Shown one piece after another: positions 1 to 10,229 of a stretch of 64,000 nucleotides of DNA. The first letter of the stretch is position 1, and every line of letters begins with the position of its first letter. A program made the translations under genes and the position numbers. This stretch comes from Flavobacterium ammonificans. Lineage in GTDB: Bacteria; Bacteroidota; Bacteroidia; Flavobacteriales; Flavobacteriaceae. The notes beneath the pieces are model-generated. The model made no database searches. It saw nothing but the letters and a program-made list of their open reading frames with translations, and was not told the DNA's origin. Where the stretch lies: positions 868,001-932,000 of the forward strand of contig NZ_AP025183.1 in NCBI RefSeq assembly GCF_020885975.1. Direction: 5' to 3'.

Positions 1-997
1 ACACAATAAATCCTCCTGAACCCAACATTGATCCAGTTGCAAAACCTCCGTCCGACAAACTTTCGTAAGTCATCAATCGGTCTTCACCATTAGCAGTTTT
101 GTAAATCAGATTAGCTGGTAAAATTGGCACTGAACTTCCTCCTGGAACAAAGGCTTTCAAAGGTCGGTCAGAGCTCATTCCTCCTAAATATTCATCAGAA
201 TTCATGAATTCATAGACGCTTAATCCCAATTCAATTTCGTAAACCCCTGGATTTTTAATATTTCCTGAAGCTGAAATTAATTTAGTCCCGGTAGAACGAC
301 CTACTCCAATAGCGGCATAATCAGCTCCTGAATTGTTGACAACCCAAGGCACAGCAGCAATAGTTTCCACATTGTTTACAACCGTTGGGTTTGCCCAAAG
401 TCCTGATACCGCAGGGAAAGGCGGCTTAATACGTGGATTACCACGTTTTCCTTCTAATGATTCAATTAATGCGGTCTCTTCACCACAGATGTAAGCACCT
501 GCACCACAATGAACGTAAAGTTCTAAGTCGTAACCTGTATCTAATATATTTTTACCCAACCAACCAGCAGCTTTTGCTTCGGCGATGGCTCTTTCTAAAA
601 TTTTATACACCCACATGTACTCTCCACGAATGTATATGTACGAGCGGTTGGCACCCAAGGCATAGCTTGAAGTAATCATTCCTTCAATCAACAAGTGCGG
701 AATGTATTCCATCAAGAAACGGTCTTTGAAAGTTCCCGGTTCTGATTCGTCAGCATTACATACTAAATGTCTTGGTTTTCCTGATTTTTTATCAATAAAA
801 CTCCATTTCATTCCTGCAGGGAAACCGGCACCACCACGACCACGTAATCCTGAAGTTTTTACTTCTTCAACTACTTCGTCAGGAGTTAATGTTTTTAGGG
901 CTTTCTCCACTGATGCATACCCACCATTTTGACGGTATACTTCGTAGGTTTTAATCCCTGGAATATTGATTTTGTCTAATAATATTTTTTGTGACAT
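1..997 (-). CDS. nuoF: NADH-quinone oxidoreductase subunit F (partial, C-terminus outside window)
   Basis: This is the NADH- and FMN-binding subunit of respiratory complex I. It passes electrons from NADH to FMN and then into the iron-sulfur chain on the cytoplasmic arm. About 332 residues are visible. They include the glycine-rich GRGGAGFP nucleotide-binding stretch near residues 53-60 and the ICGEETALIESLEG region in the middle. The C-terminal part that would carry the 4Fe-4S cysteines lies beyond base 1. The start (MSQKILLDKI) is one base after the nuoE stop, so the two genes are tightly coupled in one operon. The reading frame is open throughout, and family identity is clear. Confidence 0.95.
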   Translation of the reverse strand, partial: MSQKILLDKINIPGIKTYEVYRQNGGYASVEKALKTLTPDEVVEEVKTSGLRGRGGAGFPAGMKWSFIDKKSGKPRHLVCNADESEPGTFKDRFLMEYIPHLLIEGMITSSYALGANRSYIYIRGEYMWVYKILERAIAEAKAAGWLGKNILDTGYDLELYVHCGAGAYICGEETALIESLEGKRGNPRIKPPFPAVSGLWANPTVVNNVETIAAVPWVVNNSGADYAAIGVGRSTGTKLISASGNIKNPGVYEIELGLSVYEFMNSDEYLGGMSSDRPLKAFVPGGSSVPILPANLIYKTANGEDRLMTYESLSDGGFATGSMLGSGGFIV

Positions 998-998
998 C

Positions 999-1529
999 TT
1001 ATTTATCGTGTAAGATTATTTTACCCGCTCTTGCCTCTTCAATAATTTGATCGATCTTTTGTTCGTTCAAATGTTCTTTATAGAAATCGCCTAATTGCAT
1101 CATTGGGGCATACCCACAAGCGCCTAAGCATTCTACACCGCGAACTTCAAAAAGACCGTCAGAAGTGATTTCGCCCACTTTTACGCCTAATTTATTACAA
1201 GTGTAATCCATTAGATTTTCAACTCCATTCAAACAACAAGGAGACGTTTGACAAAACTCAAACATGTATTTACCAATAGGCTTTAAGTTGAACATGGTGT
1301 AAAAAGTAGCTACTTCGTATACTTCAACAGGTTTAATATGAAGTATTTCGGCTACTTTATCCATTAATTCAATACTCAACCAGTTTTGGTGTGCATCTTG
1401 TACTTCGTGCAAAACAGGAATCAAGGCTGATTTTCTGTTCTCTTCAGGATAATGACCAATCAATTCGTTGATGCGATTCATCAACGTTTCGGTCATATTT
1501 ATTTCTTGTTTGTGTATTGTACGTTCCAT
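999..1529 (-). CDS. nuoE: NADH-quinone oxidoreductase subunit E
   Basis: This is the thioredoxin-fold 2Fe-2S subunit of the complex I NADH-input module. It binds the N1a cluster beside NuoF. The four expected cysteines are present: C93 and C98 (CxxxxC), then C134 and C138 (CLGAC). At 176 residues it has normal length. The start at 1529 lies four bases after the nuoD stop. A second in-frame methionine at residue 12 could also serve, but the first fits the operon spacing. It sits between nuoD and nuoF in the usual order. Confidence 0.96.
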   Translation of the reverse strand: MERTIHKQEINMTETLMNRINELIGHYPEENRKSALIPVLHEVQDAHQNWLSIELMDKVAEILHIKPVEVYEVATFYTMFNLKPIGKYMFEFCQTSPCCLNGVENLMDYTCNKLGVKVGEITSDGLFEVRGVECLGACGYAPMMQLGDFYKEHLNEQKIDQIIEEARAGKIILHDK

Positions 1530-1532
1530 AAT

Positions 1533-2768
1533 TTATGCGTCTAATTCTCCGGCAATAACATTTAAACTTGATAAAATTACAATGGCATCCGAAAGCATGG
1601 CACCTTTTATCATTTCTGGATAAGCTTGGTAATAGATAAAACAAGGTCTGCGGAAATGCAATCTATAAGGAGTACGACTTCCATCAGTTACTAAATAGAA
1701 TCCAATTTCTCCATTTCCACCTTCCACAGGATGGTATATTTCAGCTACTGGAACTGGAACTTCACCCATTACAATTTTGAAGTGGTAAATCAAAGATTCC
1801 ATATTATGGTATACATCCTCTTTTGGAGGCAAGTAGTATTCTGGAACATCAGCGTGGTATGGTCCTTCAGGCAATTTCGCCAAAGCTTGACGAATAATGC
1901 TTAAACTTTCCCATACTTCGGCATTACGAACGCAAAAACGATCGTAGGTGTCTCCTGATTTCCCAACCGGAACAATAAAGTCAAAATCTTCGTAAGAACT
2001 GTACGGTTGTGCAACGCGAACGTCATAATCAACACCTGCAGCACGCAAGTTAGGTCCAGTAAATCCATAAGCCATAGCTTGTTCAGCTGAAATAGCTCCT
2101 ACATTTACGGTTCTATCAATAAAAATTCTATTTCTTTCGAATAAGTTTTCAAACTCTTTCCAAGCTACTGGAAACTCTTCTAAAAACACTTCTAATTTAC
2201 GGAAAGCTTCTGGTGACCAATCTCTTTCGAAACCACCTATTCTTCCCATATTAGTTGTTAAACGAGCACCACAAATTTCTTCGTAGATTTCGTATACTTT
2301 TTCTCTGAATTGAAAAACATACAAGAAACCAGTATACGCTCCAGTATCTACACCTAAGATGGAATTACAAATCAAGTGATCTGTAATACGAGCTAATTCC
2401 ATTACGATAACACGTAAATATTGCGCTCTCTTTGGTACTTCAATATCCAATAGTTTTTCTAATGTCATCCACCATCCCATATTGTTAATAGGAGAGGAGC
2501 AATAGTTCATTCTATCAGTAAGTGGTGTAATTTGGTAAAAAGGACGGTTTTCCGCAATTTTTTCAAAAGCTCTGTGGATGTATCCAATAGTAGGTTCAGC
2601 TTCTAAAATTTTCTCGCCATCCATTAACAAGATATTTTGAAAAATACCGTGTGTTGCTGGGTGAGTTGGCCCCAAATTCAGAATAGAAAGTTCACTCCCG
2701 TCTTCATTTTGGCGCTCTTTGATTATTTTAGCATAACGATGCTCTGGTGGTAATAATAGTTCTGACAT
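1533..2768 (-). CDS. nuoD: NADH-quinone oxidoreductase subunit D
   Basis: This is the 49-kDa type subunit of complex I, related to the large subunit of NiFe hydrogenases. It helps form the quinone-reduction site on the membrane-facing side of the peripheral arm. It is 411 residues long, and the GPTHPATHG motif near residues 33-41 is intact. NuoC and NuoD are separate proteins here, unlike the fused NuoCD of E. coli. The gene lies 32 bases after nuoC and 3 bases before nuoE in the same operon. Confidence 0.97.
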   Translation of the reverse strand: MSELLLPPEHRYAKIIKERQNEDGSELSILNLGPTHPATHGIFQNILLMDGEKILEAEPTIGYIHRAFEKIAENRPFYQITPLTDRMNYCSSPINNMGWWMTLEKLLDIEVPKRAQYLRVIVMELARITDHLICNSILGVDTGAYTGFLYVFQFREKVYEIYEEICGARLTTNMGRIGGFERDWSPEAFRKLEVFLEEFPVAWKEFENLFERNRIFIDRTVNVGAISAEQAMAYGFTGPNLRAAGVDYDVRVAQPYSSYEDFDFIVPVGKSGDTYDRFCVRNAEVWESLSIIRQALAKLPEGPYHADVPEYYLPPKEDVYHNMESLIYHFKIVMGEVPVPVAEIYHPVEGGNGEIGFYLVTDGSRTPYRLHFRRPCFIYYQAYPEMIKGAMLSDAIVILSSLNVIAGELDA

Positions 2769-2800
2769 TTAATGAATGTGAAAAATTATATGTTGTTGTT

Positions 2801-3322
2801 TTAGCAATTTGCTGTTGTTCTTCCGAAGAATCTATCGTCTTTGTCTGTTCTTCCGCTGTCTTCCATCGGGAATTCTTTTCGCATTGGAAAAGAAACCATT
2901 TCATCCATATTCAAAATACGTTTCAACTGTGGATGACCAATGAAATTGATACCGTAGAAATCGTAAGCTTCTCTTTCCATCCAGTTTGAACTTAAGAAAA
3001 TAGTTGATATCGTTTTAATTTCAGGATTGTTTCCGCTGATGAACGCTTTGATTTTAATTCTCTTGTTTTCGTACCAATTGTGCATATGGTATACCACTGC
3101 AAACTGTCTTGTTTCTTCATTATCTGGATAATGTACTCCACATAAATCAGTCAAGAAGTGAAAACGTAAAACAGGATCGTTTTTTAAAAAAAGGATAACG
3201 GCTGTGATTTTGTCAGCGGCTACTTCAAATGAAAAAATATCTTTCTCTTGATTGAATTGAAAAACATCGGAACCAAAAGTGGCTACTAATTTTTCTTGTA
3301 TTTCGTTTGTTTCTAAAGCCAT
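2801..3322 (-). CDS. nuoC: NADH-quinone oxidoreductase subunit C
   Basis: This is the 30-kDa type subunit of complex I, a structural partner of NuoD in the connecting arm. It has 173 residues. The family signature EREAYDFYGI lies at about residues 116-125 and is followed by the H-P-x-L-x-R-I-L pattern. The start follows the nuoB stop by four bases. The C-terminus runs a short way past the conserved core into a polar tail ending in Cys. Confidence 0.95.
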   Translation of the reverse strand: MALETNEIQEKLVATFGSDVFQFNQEKDIFSFEVAADKITAVILFLKNDPVLRFHFLTDLCGVHYPDNEETRQFAVVYHMHNWYENKRIKIKAFISGNNPEIKTISTIFLSSNWMEREAYDFYGINFIGHPQLKRILNMDEMVSFPMRKEFPMEDSGRTDKDDRFFGRTTANC

Positions 3323-3326
3323 CTTG

Positions 3327-3875
3327 TTATTTGATATTATAAGAAGCTAATAATTCTTGGTACTCAGGAGAACTTCTTCTTCTAACCGATTCGTTTTTTA
3401 CGATTTCTTGTAATTTCATTACACCGTCTACGATTTGTTCTGGTCTTGGAGGACAACCTGGAACGTATACGTCAACAGGAATTACTTTGTCAATTCCTTG
3501 CAAAACAGAGTAGGTGTCAAAAACACCTCCTGAAGAAGCGCAAGCTCCTACAGCAATTACCCAACGAGGTTCTGACATTTGTTCGTATACTTGACGCAAG
3601 ATTGGAGCCATTTTTTTAGAAATAGTTCCCATTACCATTAGCATATCGGCTTGACGAGGAGAGAAACTCACACGCTCAGAACCAAAACGCGCTAAATCGT
3701 AATGCGAAGCCATTGTGGCCATAAATTCAATTCCGCAACATGAAGTTGCAAAAGGCAAAGGCCAAAGTGAATTGGCACGAGCCAAACCTACTACATCATT
3801 TAGCTTTGTAGCGAAGAAACCTTCTCCTACAACTCCTTCCGGTGGCGCTACCATTGTTGTTTTTGAATCACTCAT
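3327..3875 (-). CDS. nuoB: NADH-quinone oxidoreductase subunit B
   Basis: This is the PSST-type subunit that carries the terminal N2 4Fe-4S cluster next to the quinone site. The ligands are visible: adjacent cysteines C46-C47 in ATSCCGIEF, C112 in GACASSGG and C141 in VPGCPPRPE. The length (182 residues) is normal. It is the second gene of the operon, 39 bases after nuoA, and the protein keeps all features of an active subunit. Confidence 0.97.
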   Translation of the reverse strand: MSDSKTTMVAPPEGVVGEGFFATKLNDVVGLARANSLWPLPFATSCCGIEFMATMASHYDLARFGSERVSFSPRQADMLMVMGTISKKMAPILRQVYEQMSEPRWVIAVGACASSGGVFDTYSVLQGIDKVIPVDVYVPGCPPRPEQIVDGVMKLQEIVKNESVRRRSSPEYQELLASYNIK

Positions 3876-3914
3876 TTCGAATTCGTAATTTTTGAATTTA
3901 TAATTTTGAATTAA

Positions 3915-4280
3915 TTATTCCCAGTCTAATGCTTTTTTCTTGATGATATAGAAAAACCCAACCAACAACAAAAGCATGAAGATGACCATCTTGATCATTC
4001 CTTCGATTCCTAATTCTCTAAAGTTAATAGCCCAAGGATATAAGAAAATAACCTCTACGTCGAATAAAACGAATAGGATAGCAACCACAAAATATTTAAC
4101 TGAGAAAGGGATACGTGCGTTACCCACGGATTCAATACCGCACTCGAAGTTTTTATCTTTGGATTGTGAATTTCTTTTCGGACCTAATTTTCCAGAAGCA
4201 AAAATGGTTCCTGCTACAAAACCAACAGCTAAAAGTAGCTGCATGAAAATTGGAATATAATTCAATTGTTCTGATTGCAT
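3915..4280 (-). CDS. nuoA: NADH-quinone oxidoreductase subunit A
   Basis: This is a small membrane subunit of complex I with three predicted transmembrane helices. It is 121 residues from the start MQSEQLNYIP. The conserved ECG segment falls at residues 46-48 and FDVEVIFLYPW at 73-83. A longer in-frame start at 4316 is rejected because it lies inside the promoter -7 box (4314-4321), so transcription would begin downstream of it. This is the first gene of the nuo operon. Confidence 0.94.
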   Translation of the reverse strand: MQSEQLNYIPIFMQLLLAVGFVAGTIFASGKLGPKRNSQSKDKNFECGIESVGNARIPFSVKYFVVAILFVLFDVEVIFLYPWAINFRELGIEGMIKMVIFMLLLLVGFFYIIKKKALDWE

Positions 4281-4313
4281 AATAAATTTGATGTTTTTAA
4301 TGAAAATCAGGCA

Positions 4314-4344
4314 CAAAGATAACTTTCAAGTATTTAAAACACAA
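4314..4344 (-). promoter_or_regulatory. promoter of the nuo operon
   Basis: On the minus strand there is a TTG (4344-4342), a 20-base spacer and TATCTTTG (4321-4314). This matches the Bacteroidota primary sigma consensus TTG, 17-23 bases, TAnnTTTG. It lies about 35 bases upstream of the nuoA ATG. The assignment is from motif only. Confidence 0.7.
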
Positions 4345-4452
4345 GTGTAAAACTGAATTTAATGTTAATATAAAACTAAATTATACCTTATTTTTATTAA
4401 TTATAAATAAAGAGATAATTTAAAACGTGTTTAATAAATTAAAAAAAACTAT

Positions 4453-4490
4453 AAACAAAAAAAACGTCCCGATATTAATCGGGACGTTTT
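4453..4490 (-). terminator. rho-independent terminator of the cold-shock gene
   Basis: A perfect 13-base stem (AAAACGTCCCGAT and its complement) closes a 4-base loop at 4461-4490. Read on the minus strand it is followed by eight T residues. It lies 33 bases past the stop of the cold-shock gene. Confidence 0.88.
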
Positions 4491-4523
4491 GACCATTCTC
4501 AGGCTAAAAAAATATTTTCTAGC

Positions 4524-4718
4524 TTAGATAACTGCTACTTGTGCAGCTACTTTTCCTTTTCTTCCTTCTTCTTCTTCGTAGCTCACTCTGTCACCTTCGC
4601 GTAATTCTTCCGCTGTGATTCCTGATGCATGAACGAAGATGTCTTTTCCTGTTTCTTCGTCCGTAATGAATCCATAACCTTTTGATTCATTAAAAAATTT
4701 AACTGTACCTGTACGCAT
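4524..4718 (-). CDS. cold-shock domain protein
   Basis: This is a 64-residue single cold-shock domain, an RNA chaperone that melts mRNA secondary structure. RNP1 (KGYGFI, residues 13-18) and RNP2 (DIFVHAS, 26-32) are intact. The C-terminus is rich in Glu, Lys and Gly. A -7 box TACATTTG lies on the minus strand at 4755-4748, about 30 bases before the ATG, so the leader is short, unlike the long leader of E. coli cspA. The gene has its own strong terminator and follows aspS in the same direction, probably as its own unit. Confidence 0.93.
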   Translation of the reverse strand: MRTGTVKFFNESKGYGFITDEETGKDIFVHASGITAEELREGDRVSYEEEEGRKGKVAAQVAVI

Positions 4719-4843
4719 TGTAATAGTAATAATAATTTATAATAGAACAAATGTAGTATTAAATACAATACGAAATGCGTTTTCGATTTTTATTTTGCAA
4801 AAATATTGATTTTCAACGCATTCGGTATATAATAATTGCCGAA

Positions 4844-6598
4844 TTACGCTTTCAAATCCAATTGAATATGTAATTCTTTCAATTGTGCTTCATCAATCGT
4901 TGAAGGTGCATCAATCATTACATCGCGACCCGAATTATTTTTTGGGAAGGCAATAAAATCTCGAATCGTTTCTTGCCCACCTAAAATAGCAACTAATCGA
5001 TCCAATCCAAATGCTAATCCACCATGAGGGGGTGCGCCAAATAGGAAAGCATCCATTAAGAAACCAAATTGTGCTTTTGCTTCTTCGGGAGTGAATCCTA
5101 AATATTTAAACATCAATTCTTGTGTAGCTTTATCGTGAATACGAATAGAACCTCCGCCAATTTCGTTTCCGTTCAACACCATATCGTAGGCATTGGCACG
5201 AACTTTTCCTGGATCAGTTGCAAGTAAATTAATGTCTTCTGGTTTTGGCGATGTAAACGGATGGTGCATGGCATGGTAACGACCACTTTCCTCATCTAAT
5301 TCTAATAATGGGAAATCGACTACCCATAAAGGAGCAAATTCGTCTGGTTTTCTCAAACCTAAACGAGTAGCTAATTCCATACGTAATGCCGAAAGTTGTG
5401 CCCTAGTTTTATTTGCAGGTCCTGACAAAACAAAAATCATATCGCCTGCTTTTGCTTGTGTCGCTTTTGCCCATTGAGTCAAATCCTCTTGATCGTAAAA
5501 TTTATCTACTGATGATTTGTAAGTTCCATCTTCATTACATTTTACATACACCATTCCCGAAGCCCCTACTTGTGGACGTTTTACCCAATCAATCAAAGCA
5601 TCAATCTCTTTTCGAGTGTAATTTCCTGCGCCTGGAACGGCAATTCCTACTACTAATTCAGCGGTATTAAAAACTGGAAAATCTTTATGTTGTGCTACGG
5701 TATTTAATTCGCCAAATTCCATTCCGAAACGGATGTCCGGCTTATCATTTCCGTAGGTTTTCATAGCGTAGTCGTAGGTAATTCTTGGGAATTTTGCTAC
5801 TTCAACGCCTTTAATTTCTTTTAATAAATGACGAGTAAGTCCTTCAAAAACATTCAAAATATCTTCCTGTTCTACAAAGGCCATTTCGCAGTCAATTTGA
5901 GTAAACTCAGGTTGTCTGTCGGCACGTAAATCTTCGTCACGGAAACATTTCACAATTTGGAAATACTTATCCATTCCACCCACCATCAATAATTGTTTGA
6001 AGGTTTGTGGCGATTGTGGTAAGGCATAAAATTGTCCTTCGTTCATTCGCGAAGGCACCACAAAATCACGAGCTCCCTCAGGAGTTGATTTGATTAAATA
6101 AGGCGTTTCCACTTCGCAAAAATCCAAATCAGAAAGGTATTTGCGTACTTCCATGGCTACTTTATGACGGAAAAGCAAACTGTTTTTTACTGGATTTCTT
6201 CGAATATCCAAATAACGGTATTTCATTCGAATGTCTTCACCACCATCTGTTTCGTCTTCAATCGTGAAAGGTGGGGTTAAGGCAGCATTCAAGATGGTCA
6301 TTTCTGAAACCAAAATCTCAATTTCTCCGGTAGTCATTGCAGCATTTTTAGACTCACGCTCAATTACAGTCCCTTTTACTTGAATTACAAATTCACGTCC
6401 AAGAGTTTTGGCCAATTCAAAAACCGATTTTTCGGTGCGACTTTCGTCAAAAATCAATTGCGTAATTCCATAACGGTCTCGTAAATCGACCCAATTCATA
6501 AATCCTTTATCGCGCGATTTTTGAACCCAACCGGATAGTGTAACTTCTGTATTGATATGTGAGGCGTTCAATTCGCCGCAGTTATGACTTCTGTACAT
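4844..6598 (-). CDS. aspS: aspartate-tRNA ligase
   Basis: This class II aminoacyl-tRNA synthetase charges tRNA-Asp. At 584 residues it is the bacterial long form. An N-terminal OB-fold anticodon-binding domain leads into the catalytic core. Class II motif 2 is seen as FRDEDLRAD near residue 217, and motif 3 as [10 protein letters not shown] near 525-535. The GAD insertion typical of bacterial AspRS lies between. A -7 element TAAATTTG is at 6625-6618 on the minus strand, just upstream of the ATG. A tRNA-Asp gene lies elsewhere in this window, at 51871. Confidence 0.96.
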   Translation of the reverse strand: MYRSHNCGELNASHINTEVTLSGWVQKSRDKGFMNWVDLRDRYGITQLIFDESRTEKSVFELAKTLGREFVIQVKGTVIERESKNAAMTTGEIEILVSEMTILNAALTPPFTIEDETDGGEDIRMKYRYLDIRRNPVKNSLLFRHKVAMEVRKYLSDLDFCEVETPYLIKSTPEGARDFVVPSRMNEGQFYALPQSPQTFKQLLMVGGMDKYFQIVKCFRDEDLRADRQPEFTQIDCEMAFVEQEDILNVFEGLTRHLLKEIKGVEVAKFPRITYDYAMKTYGNDKPDIRFGMEFGELNTVAQHKDFPVFNTAELVVGIAVPGAGNYTRKEIDALIDWVKRPQVGASGMVYVKCNEDGTYKSSVDKFYDQEDLTQWAKATQAKAGDMIFVLSGPANKTRAQLSALRMELATRLGLRKPDEFAPLWVVDFPLLELDEESGRYHAMHHPFTSPKPEDINLLATDPGKVRANAYDMVLNGNEIGGGSIRIHDKATQELMFKYLGFTPEEAKAQFGFLMDAFLFGAPPHGGLAFGLDRLVAILGGQETIRDFIAFPKNNSGRDVMIDAPSTIDEAQLKELHIQLDLKA

Positions 6599-6664
6599 GA
6601 TTAAAAATATTTGTGTGCAAATTTAGGACTAATTATGAATATATGCAGAATAAAATTGTGGGAA

Positions 6665-6698
6665 TAAAAAAACCTGCAAATTGTACTTTGCAGGTTTT
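6665..6698 (-). terminator. terminator of the RND efflux operon
   Basis: The inverted repeat AAAAACCTGCAAA / TTTGCAGGTTTTT has a 6-base loop and is followed by a 7-T run on the minus strand. It lies just past the stop of the RND pump and before aspS. The A/T flanks would let it work in both directions. Confidence 0.85.
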
Positions 6699-6720
6699 TC
6701 ATTTTCGCTATTATATTTCT

Positions 6721-9700
6721 TTATTCTACTATTGTATCTTGATTTCTACGGTCACGTAACCAGTATTTAGTTCGTTTCACTAAATAGAACATTACAGGTA
6801 CCATTATTAAAGTTAAAACAGTTGCGTAAGTCAATCCGAAGATAATGGTCCAAGCCAAAGGTCCCCAGAACATTACGTTATCTCCACCCATAAAGAAATG
6901 TGGGTTGAAATCGGTTACCAAAGTAAAAAAGTCAAAGTTCAATCCGATAGCCAAAGGAATTAATCCTAAGATGGCGGTTAAAGCAGTTAACAGTACTGGA
7001 CGTAATCTTGATTTACCTGATTCGATAATCACTTCTTTAATTTCTTCTAAACTTAAATCATCGTGGCTTTCTAATTGTTTATCGGCAACTTTTTTGTCCA
7101 ATAATAAAACGAAGAAATCCATTAATACGATTCCGTTTTTCACTACAACTCCAGCCAATGAGATGATTCCCATCATAGTCATTAGGATTACAAAATCCAT
7201 ATTAGCAATTACATAACCATAGAATACGCCACTAAAGCTTAATAACACGGTAAACATAATTATCATCGTTTTTGAAACTGAATTAAATTGCAACACAATT
7301 ATAATAGTAATACCCGCTAAGGCTAAAAATAACGCGTACATCAAGAAACTTTGGTTTTTACCTTGTTCTTCTTGAACTCCTGAGAAAGAATAACTTACAC
7401 TTTTTGGAAGATTATAACTGTTAAGTTCTTCTTTAATTTGTTTCGTTATTTCATCTCCATTATATCCTGTAAGTACATTCGAATAAATGGTCATTATTCG
7501 TTTGTAATTCTTTCTTTTAATCTGATTGTACGTATTGGTTTTTTCAGTATTAGAAACAGCAGAAATAGGGACTTGCATAATTTGTCCATTATTTGGGTTT
7601 CTGAACGTCATCGATTGGTTGAAAAGGATGTTTTCGTTTTTACGTTGATCGTCTTGCATACGCATCACGATATTGTAATCATCATCTCCTTCTTTATAAG
7701 TCGAAATCTCTTGTCCATACACCGAGCGTCTTAGGTTGAAACCTAATTGTCCAGTAGAAATACCCATACTTCCTGCATTGGCACGATCTACTTTTACTTC
7801 TAATTCTGGGCTTTCTTTGTTGATGTCGATACTTAATTTTTCGATACCAGGAATGTTCTTAGAATCGATAAAAGCAATCATTCTATCGGCTTCTTTCAAC
7901 ATTTGTTCGTAATCGGCACCGGTTAATTGAATACTAATTGGATACCCTGCAGGCGGACCATTAGCATCTTTTTCAACGGTTACAGTAGCGCCAGCAATTC
8001 CAGTTACTTTAGCTCTAATTTCTTCTAAAATCACCGAAGTGTTGATGCCTTTTCTGAATTTAAATTCGGAGAAACTCACTGTCACTTTTCCTTTGAATGG
8101 CGTTTCAGAGGCTGAACCAGCATCTACATTTGGATTTCCAGCACCAACCCCTACTTGCGAAATAATTGATTCCGCCATAAAGTTTTGGTTCGTACCAGGT
8201 TCAACATATTTCTCTAATATCTGGATGATTTGTTTCTCCACAAATAAAGTAGCTTTATTCGTCTTTTCGATTGAAGTTCCTTGAGGATATTCAATGTAAG
8301 TAATCACTTGATTTGGAATATTGTCAGGAAAGAACAATACTTTTCTTGGGAAAATTCCTAAAAGCACAAATGAAAAAATTAATAAGACAATAATTCCGCC
8401 GAAGGCTTTCCAAGCGACTTTTCCAGATAAAATTTTTGCCAAGAAGATTTTGTATTTTTCTTCCATTTTTGGGAAAAAGCTGTACTGAAAATCTTGGGTC
8501 CATTGGAAAATTTTCCAATAATACAACCACATCAATCCTACCGAAATTAGCAATAAATGTCCTAGACCTCTTAATAGTTTGCTGTCATATATATTTCCAG
8601 GAACGGCAAATAGAATTCCTAAAGCAATGAATAGTATGGTGTAAAAACGCAAGCTTTTTTTCTTGATGTTTTTATCTTCTAACGCCATAGACCCTCCCGT
8701 CATAGCAGCGTTGATTACCATTGCTACAAATAAAGATCCTGTTAAAGTTACTGTCAATGTTATTGGGAAATATTTCATAAACTTACCCATTGTCCCTGGC
8801 CAAAGGGCAAAAGGTAAAAAGGCCATCAATGTGGTAGCTGTTGACGAAATTACCGGCCAAGCAATTTCTCCAATTCCTACTTTAGAAGCCTGAATTCGAG
8901 TCATTCCTTTTTGCATATTGGCATACACATTATCTACAACCACAATACCGTCATCCACTAACATTCCTAATCCCATTACTAAGCCAAAAAGCACCATAGT
9001 GTTTAGGGTTAAACCAAACATAGACAAAATGGCAAAAGCAATCATCATAGATAATGGAATGGCAGCACCAACAAATAAAGAGTTACGTAATCCCATAGTA
9101 AACATCAACACAATCATTACGAGAATGATTCCAAAAATGATATGGTTTGACAATTCATCTACTTGGTGTTCTACTCGAGACGATTGGTCGCTAGTTAATT
9201 CTACTTTTAAGTTTTTAGGCAAATAAGTTTCTTGTGCCAAAGCTACTTTTTCTTTTACCTGATCAATAGCTGAAATCATGTTTTGATTGGAACGTTTTTT
9301 AACGTTCAACATCACTACTTCCGTTCCTTTTTCACGAGCGTAGGTTGTTTTTTCTTTTTCTTTGAAATTAATTTTTGCAATATCCTTAAGATAAACAGTT
9401 CCGCCGAAGGATTTTACAATGATGTTTTCTAACTCTTTTGGGTTTTTAAATTCTCCTACAATTCGAATGTTATTACGTGATCCTTGCGAAGTTAAATTTC
9501 CACCCGAAAGTGTCATATTTTCATATTTCACTGCGTTTTGAATATCGTCAAAAGTAACTTGAGCGGCAGTCATTTTAAAGATATCCACGGCGATTTCTAC
9601 TTCTTTATCGTCAACACCTAAAATGTCTACTTTTTTGATTTCTGAAATTTCTTCGATATCATCCTGTAATAATTCACCATATTTTTTTAACTGTTGCGTG

Positions 9701-10185
9701 GTGTAATTACCCTGCAAATTGATGTTCAAAATAGGCACTTCCTCAGAAATGTTTAATTCAAAAACATTAGGCTCCACCTTGCTACCATTGTCCATATTTG
9801 GCCAATCGGTATCTGCTTTGGCATTATCTACTTTGTCTTTAATTTTTTGTTTGGCTTGTTCTACCGAAACATCATCAGAAAACTCAGCGATAATCATTCC
9901 GTAATCTTGAAATGAACTGGAAGTGACTTTATCAACTCCACTGATGTTTTTGATTTGTTTTTCAAGCGGTTTAATCACCAATTTCTCTACATCCTCAGCT
10001 GAGTTTCCTGGAAAAACGGATGAGATGTAAATTTTGTTTTCGATGATTTCAGGAAAATCTTCTCGAGGCATGTTAATGTATGCGGTCAAACCTGCAATGA
10101 CAATTATAAAAGTCAAGATATAGACCGTGACACGATTGTCAACTGCCCAACTTGAAATGCCGAATTCTTTATTTTGATGACTCAT
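6721..10185 (-). CDS. RND-family efflux pump, inner-membrane transporter
   Basis: This is a proton-driven transporter of the AcrB/MdtB type, 1154 residues, that exports small molecules through a tripartite channel. The layout is an N-terminal transmembrane helix (about residues 18-36), a large periplasmic porter domain, a block of six helices, an internal duplication of this pattern, and a polar C-terminus. The TM4 acidic pair is seen in LVDDGIVVVDNV around residue 410, which points to a proton-coupled pump. The block of helices after the first half is longer than in E. coli AcrB, with an extra hydrophobic stretch near residues 520-560. The gene belongs to the tetR-tolC-mfp operon, but a four-helix-bundle cassette separates it from the fusion protein gene. 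The substrate cannot be told from sequence. Confidence 0.92.
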   Translation of the reverse strand: MSHQNKEFGISSWAVDNRVTVYILTFIIVIAGLTAYINMPREDFPEIIENKIYISSVFPGNSAEDVEKLVIKPLEKQIKNISGVDKVTSSSFQDYGMIIAEFSDDVSVEQAKQKIKDKVDNAKADTDWPNMDNGSKVEPNVFELNISEEVPILNINLQGNYTTQQLKKYGELLQDDIEEISEIKKVDILGVDDKEVEIAVDIFKMTAAQVTFDDIQNAVKYENMTLSGGNLTSQGSRNNIRIVGEFKNPKELENIIVKSFGGTVYLKDIAKINFKEKEKTTYAREKGTEVVMLNVKKRSNQNMISAIDQVKEKVALAQETYLPKNLKVELTSDQSSRVEHQVDELSNHIIFGIILVMIVLMFTMGLRNSLFVGAAIPLSMMIAFAILSMFGLTLNTMVLFGLVMGLGMLVDDGIVVVDNVYANMQKGMTRIQASKVGIGEIAWPVISSTATTLMAFLPFALWPGTMGKFMKYFPITLTVTLTGSLFVAMVINAAMTGGSMALEDKNIKKKSLRFYTILFIALGILFAVPGNIYDSKLLRGLGHLLLISVGLMWLYYWKIFQWTQDFQYSFFPKMEEKYKIFLAKILSGKVAWKAFGGIIVLLIFSFVLLGIFPRKVLFFPDNIPNQVITYIEYPQGTSIEKTNKATLFVEKQIIQILEKYVEPGTNQNFMAESIISQVGVGAGNPNVDAGSASETPFKGKVTVSFSEFKFRKGINTSVILEEIRAKVTGIAGATVTVEKDANGPPAGYPISIQLTGADYEQMLKEADRMIAFIDSKNIPGIEKLSIDINKESPELEVKVDRANAGSMGISTGQLGFNLRRSVYGQEISTYKEGDDDYNIVMRMQDDQRKNENILFNQSMTFRNPNNGQIMQVPISAVSNTEKTNTYNQIKRKNYKRIMTIYSNVLTGYNGDEITKQIKEELNSYNLPKSVSYSFSGVQEEQGKNQSFLMYALFLALAGITIIIVLQFNSVSKTMIIMFTVLLSFSGVFYGYVIANMDFVILMTMMGIISLAGVVVKNGIVLMDFFVLLLDKKVADKQLESHDDLSLEEIKEVIIESGKSRLRPVLLTALTAILGLIPLAIGLNFDFFTLVTDFNPHFFMGGDNVMFWGPLAWTIIFGLTYATVLTLIMVPVMFYLVKRTKYWLRDRRNQDTIVE

Positions 10186-10189
10186 AATT

Positions 10190-10226
10190 TAGGTTATTAG
10201 TTTATTTGATTATAAGGTTTATAAGC
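10190..10226. repeat. left inverted repeat of a four-helix-bundle cassette
   Basis: This is one arm of an imperfect inverted repeat. Its partner is 10599-10634. When the right arm is reversed and complemented, 28 of 36 aligned bases match with one gap; the ends TAG and GTTTATAAGC/GTTTAAAAGC match best. The arm lies four bases from the RND pump start codon. Both arms are AT-rich, so chance contributes to the match, but the two arms bracket the four-helix gene exactly. Confidence 0.55.
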
Positions 10227-10229
10227 AAA

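Noticed and set aside
4281-4316. Longer nuoA start at 4316
   Set aside because: It lies inside the -7 box of the promoter; the start at 4280 is downstream and fits the family.
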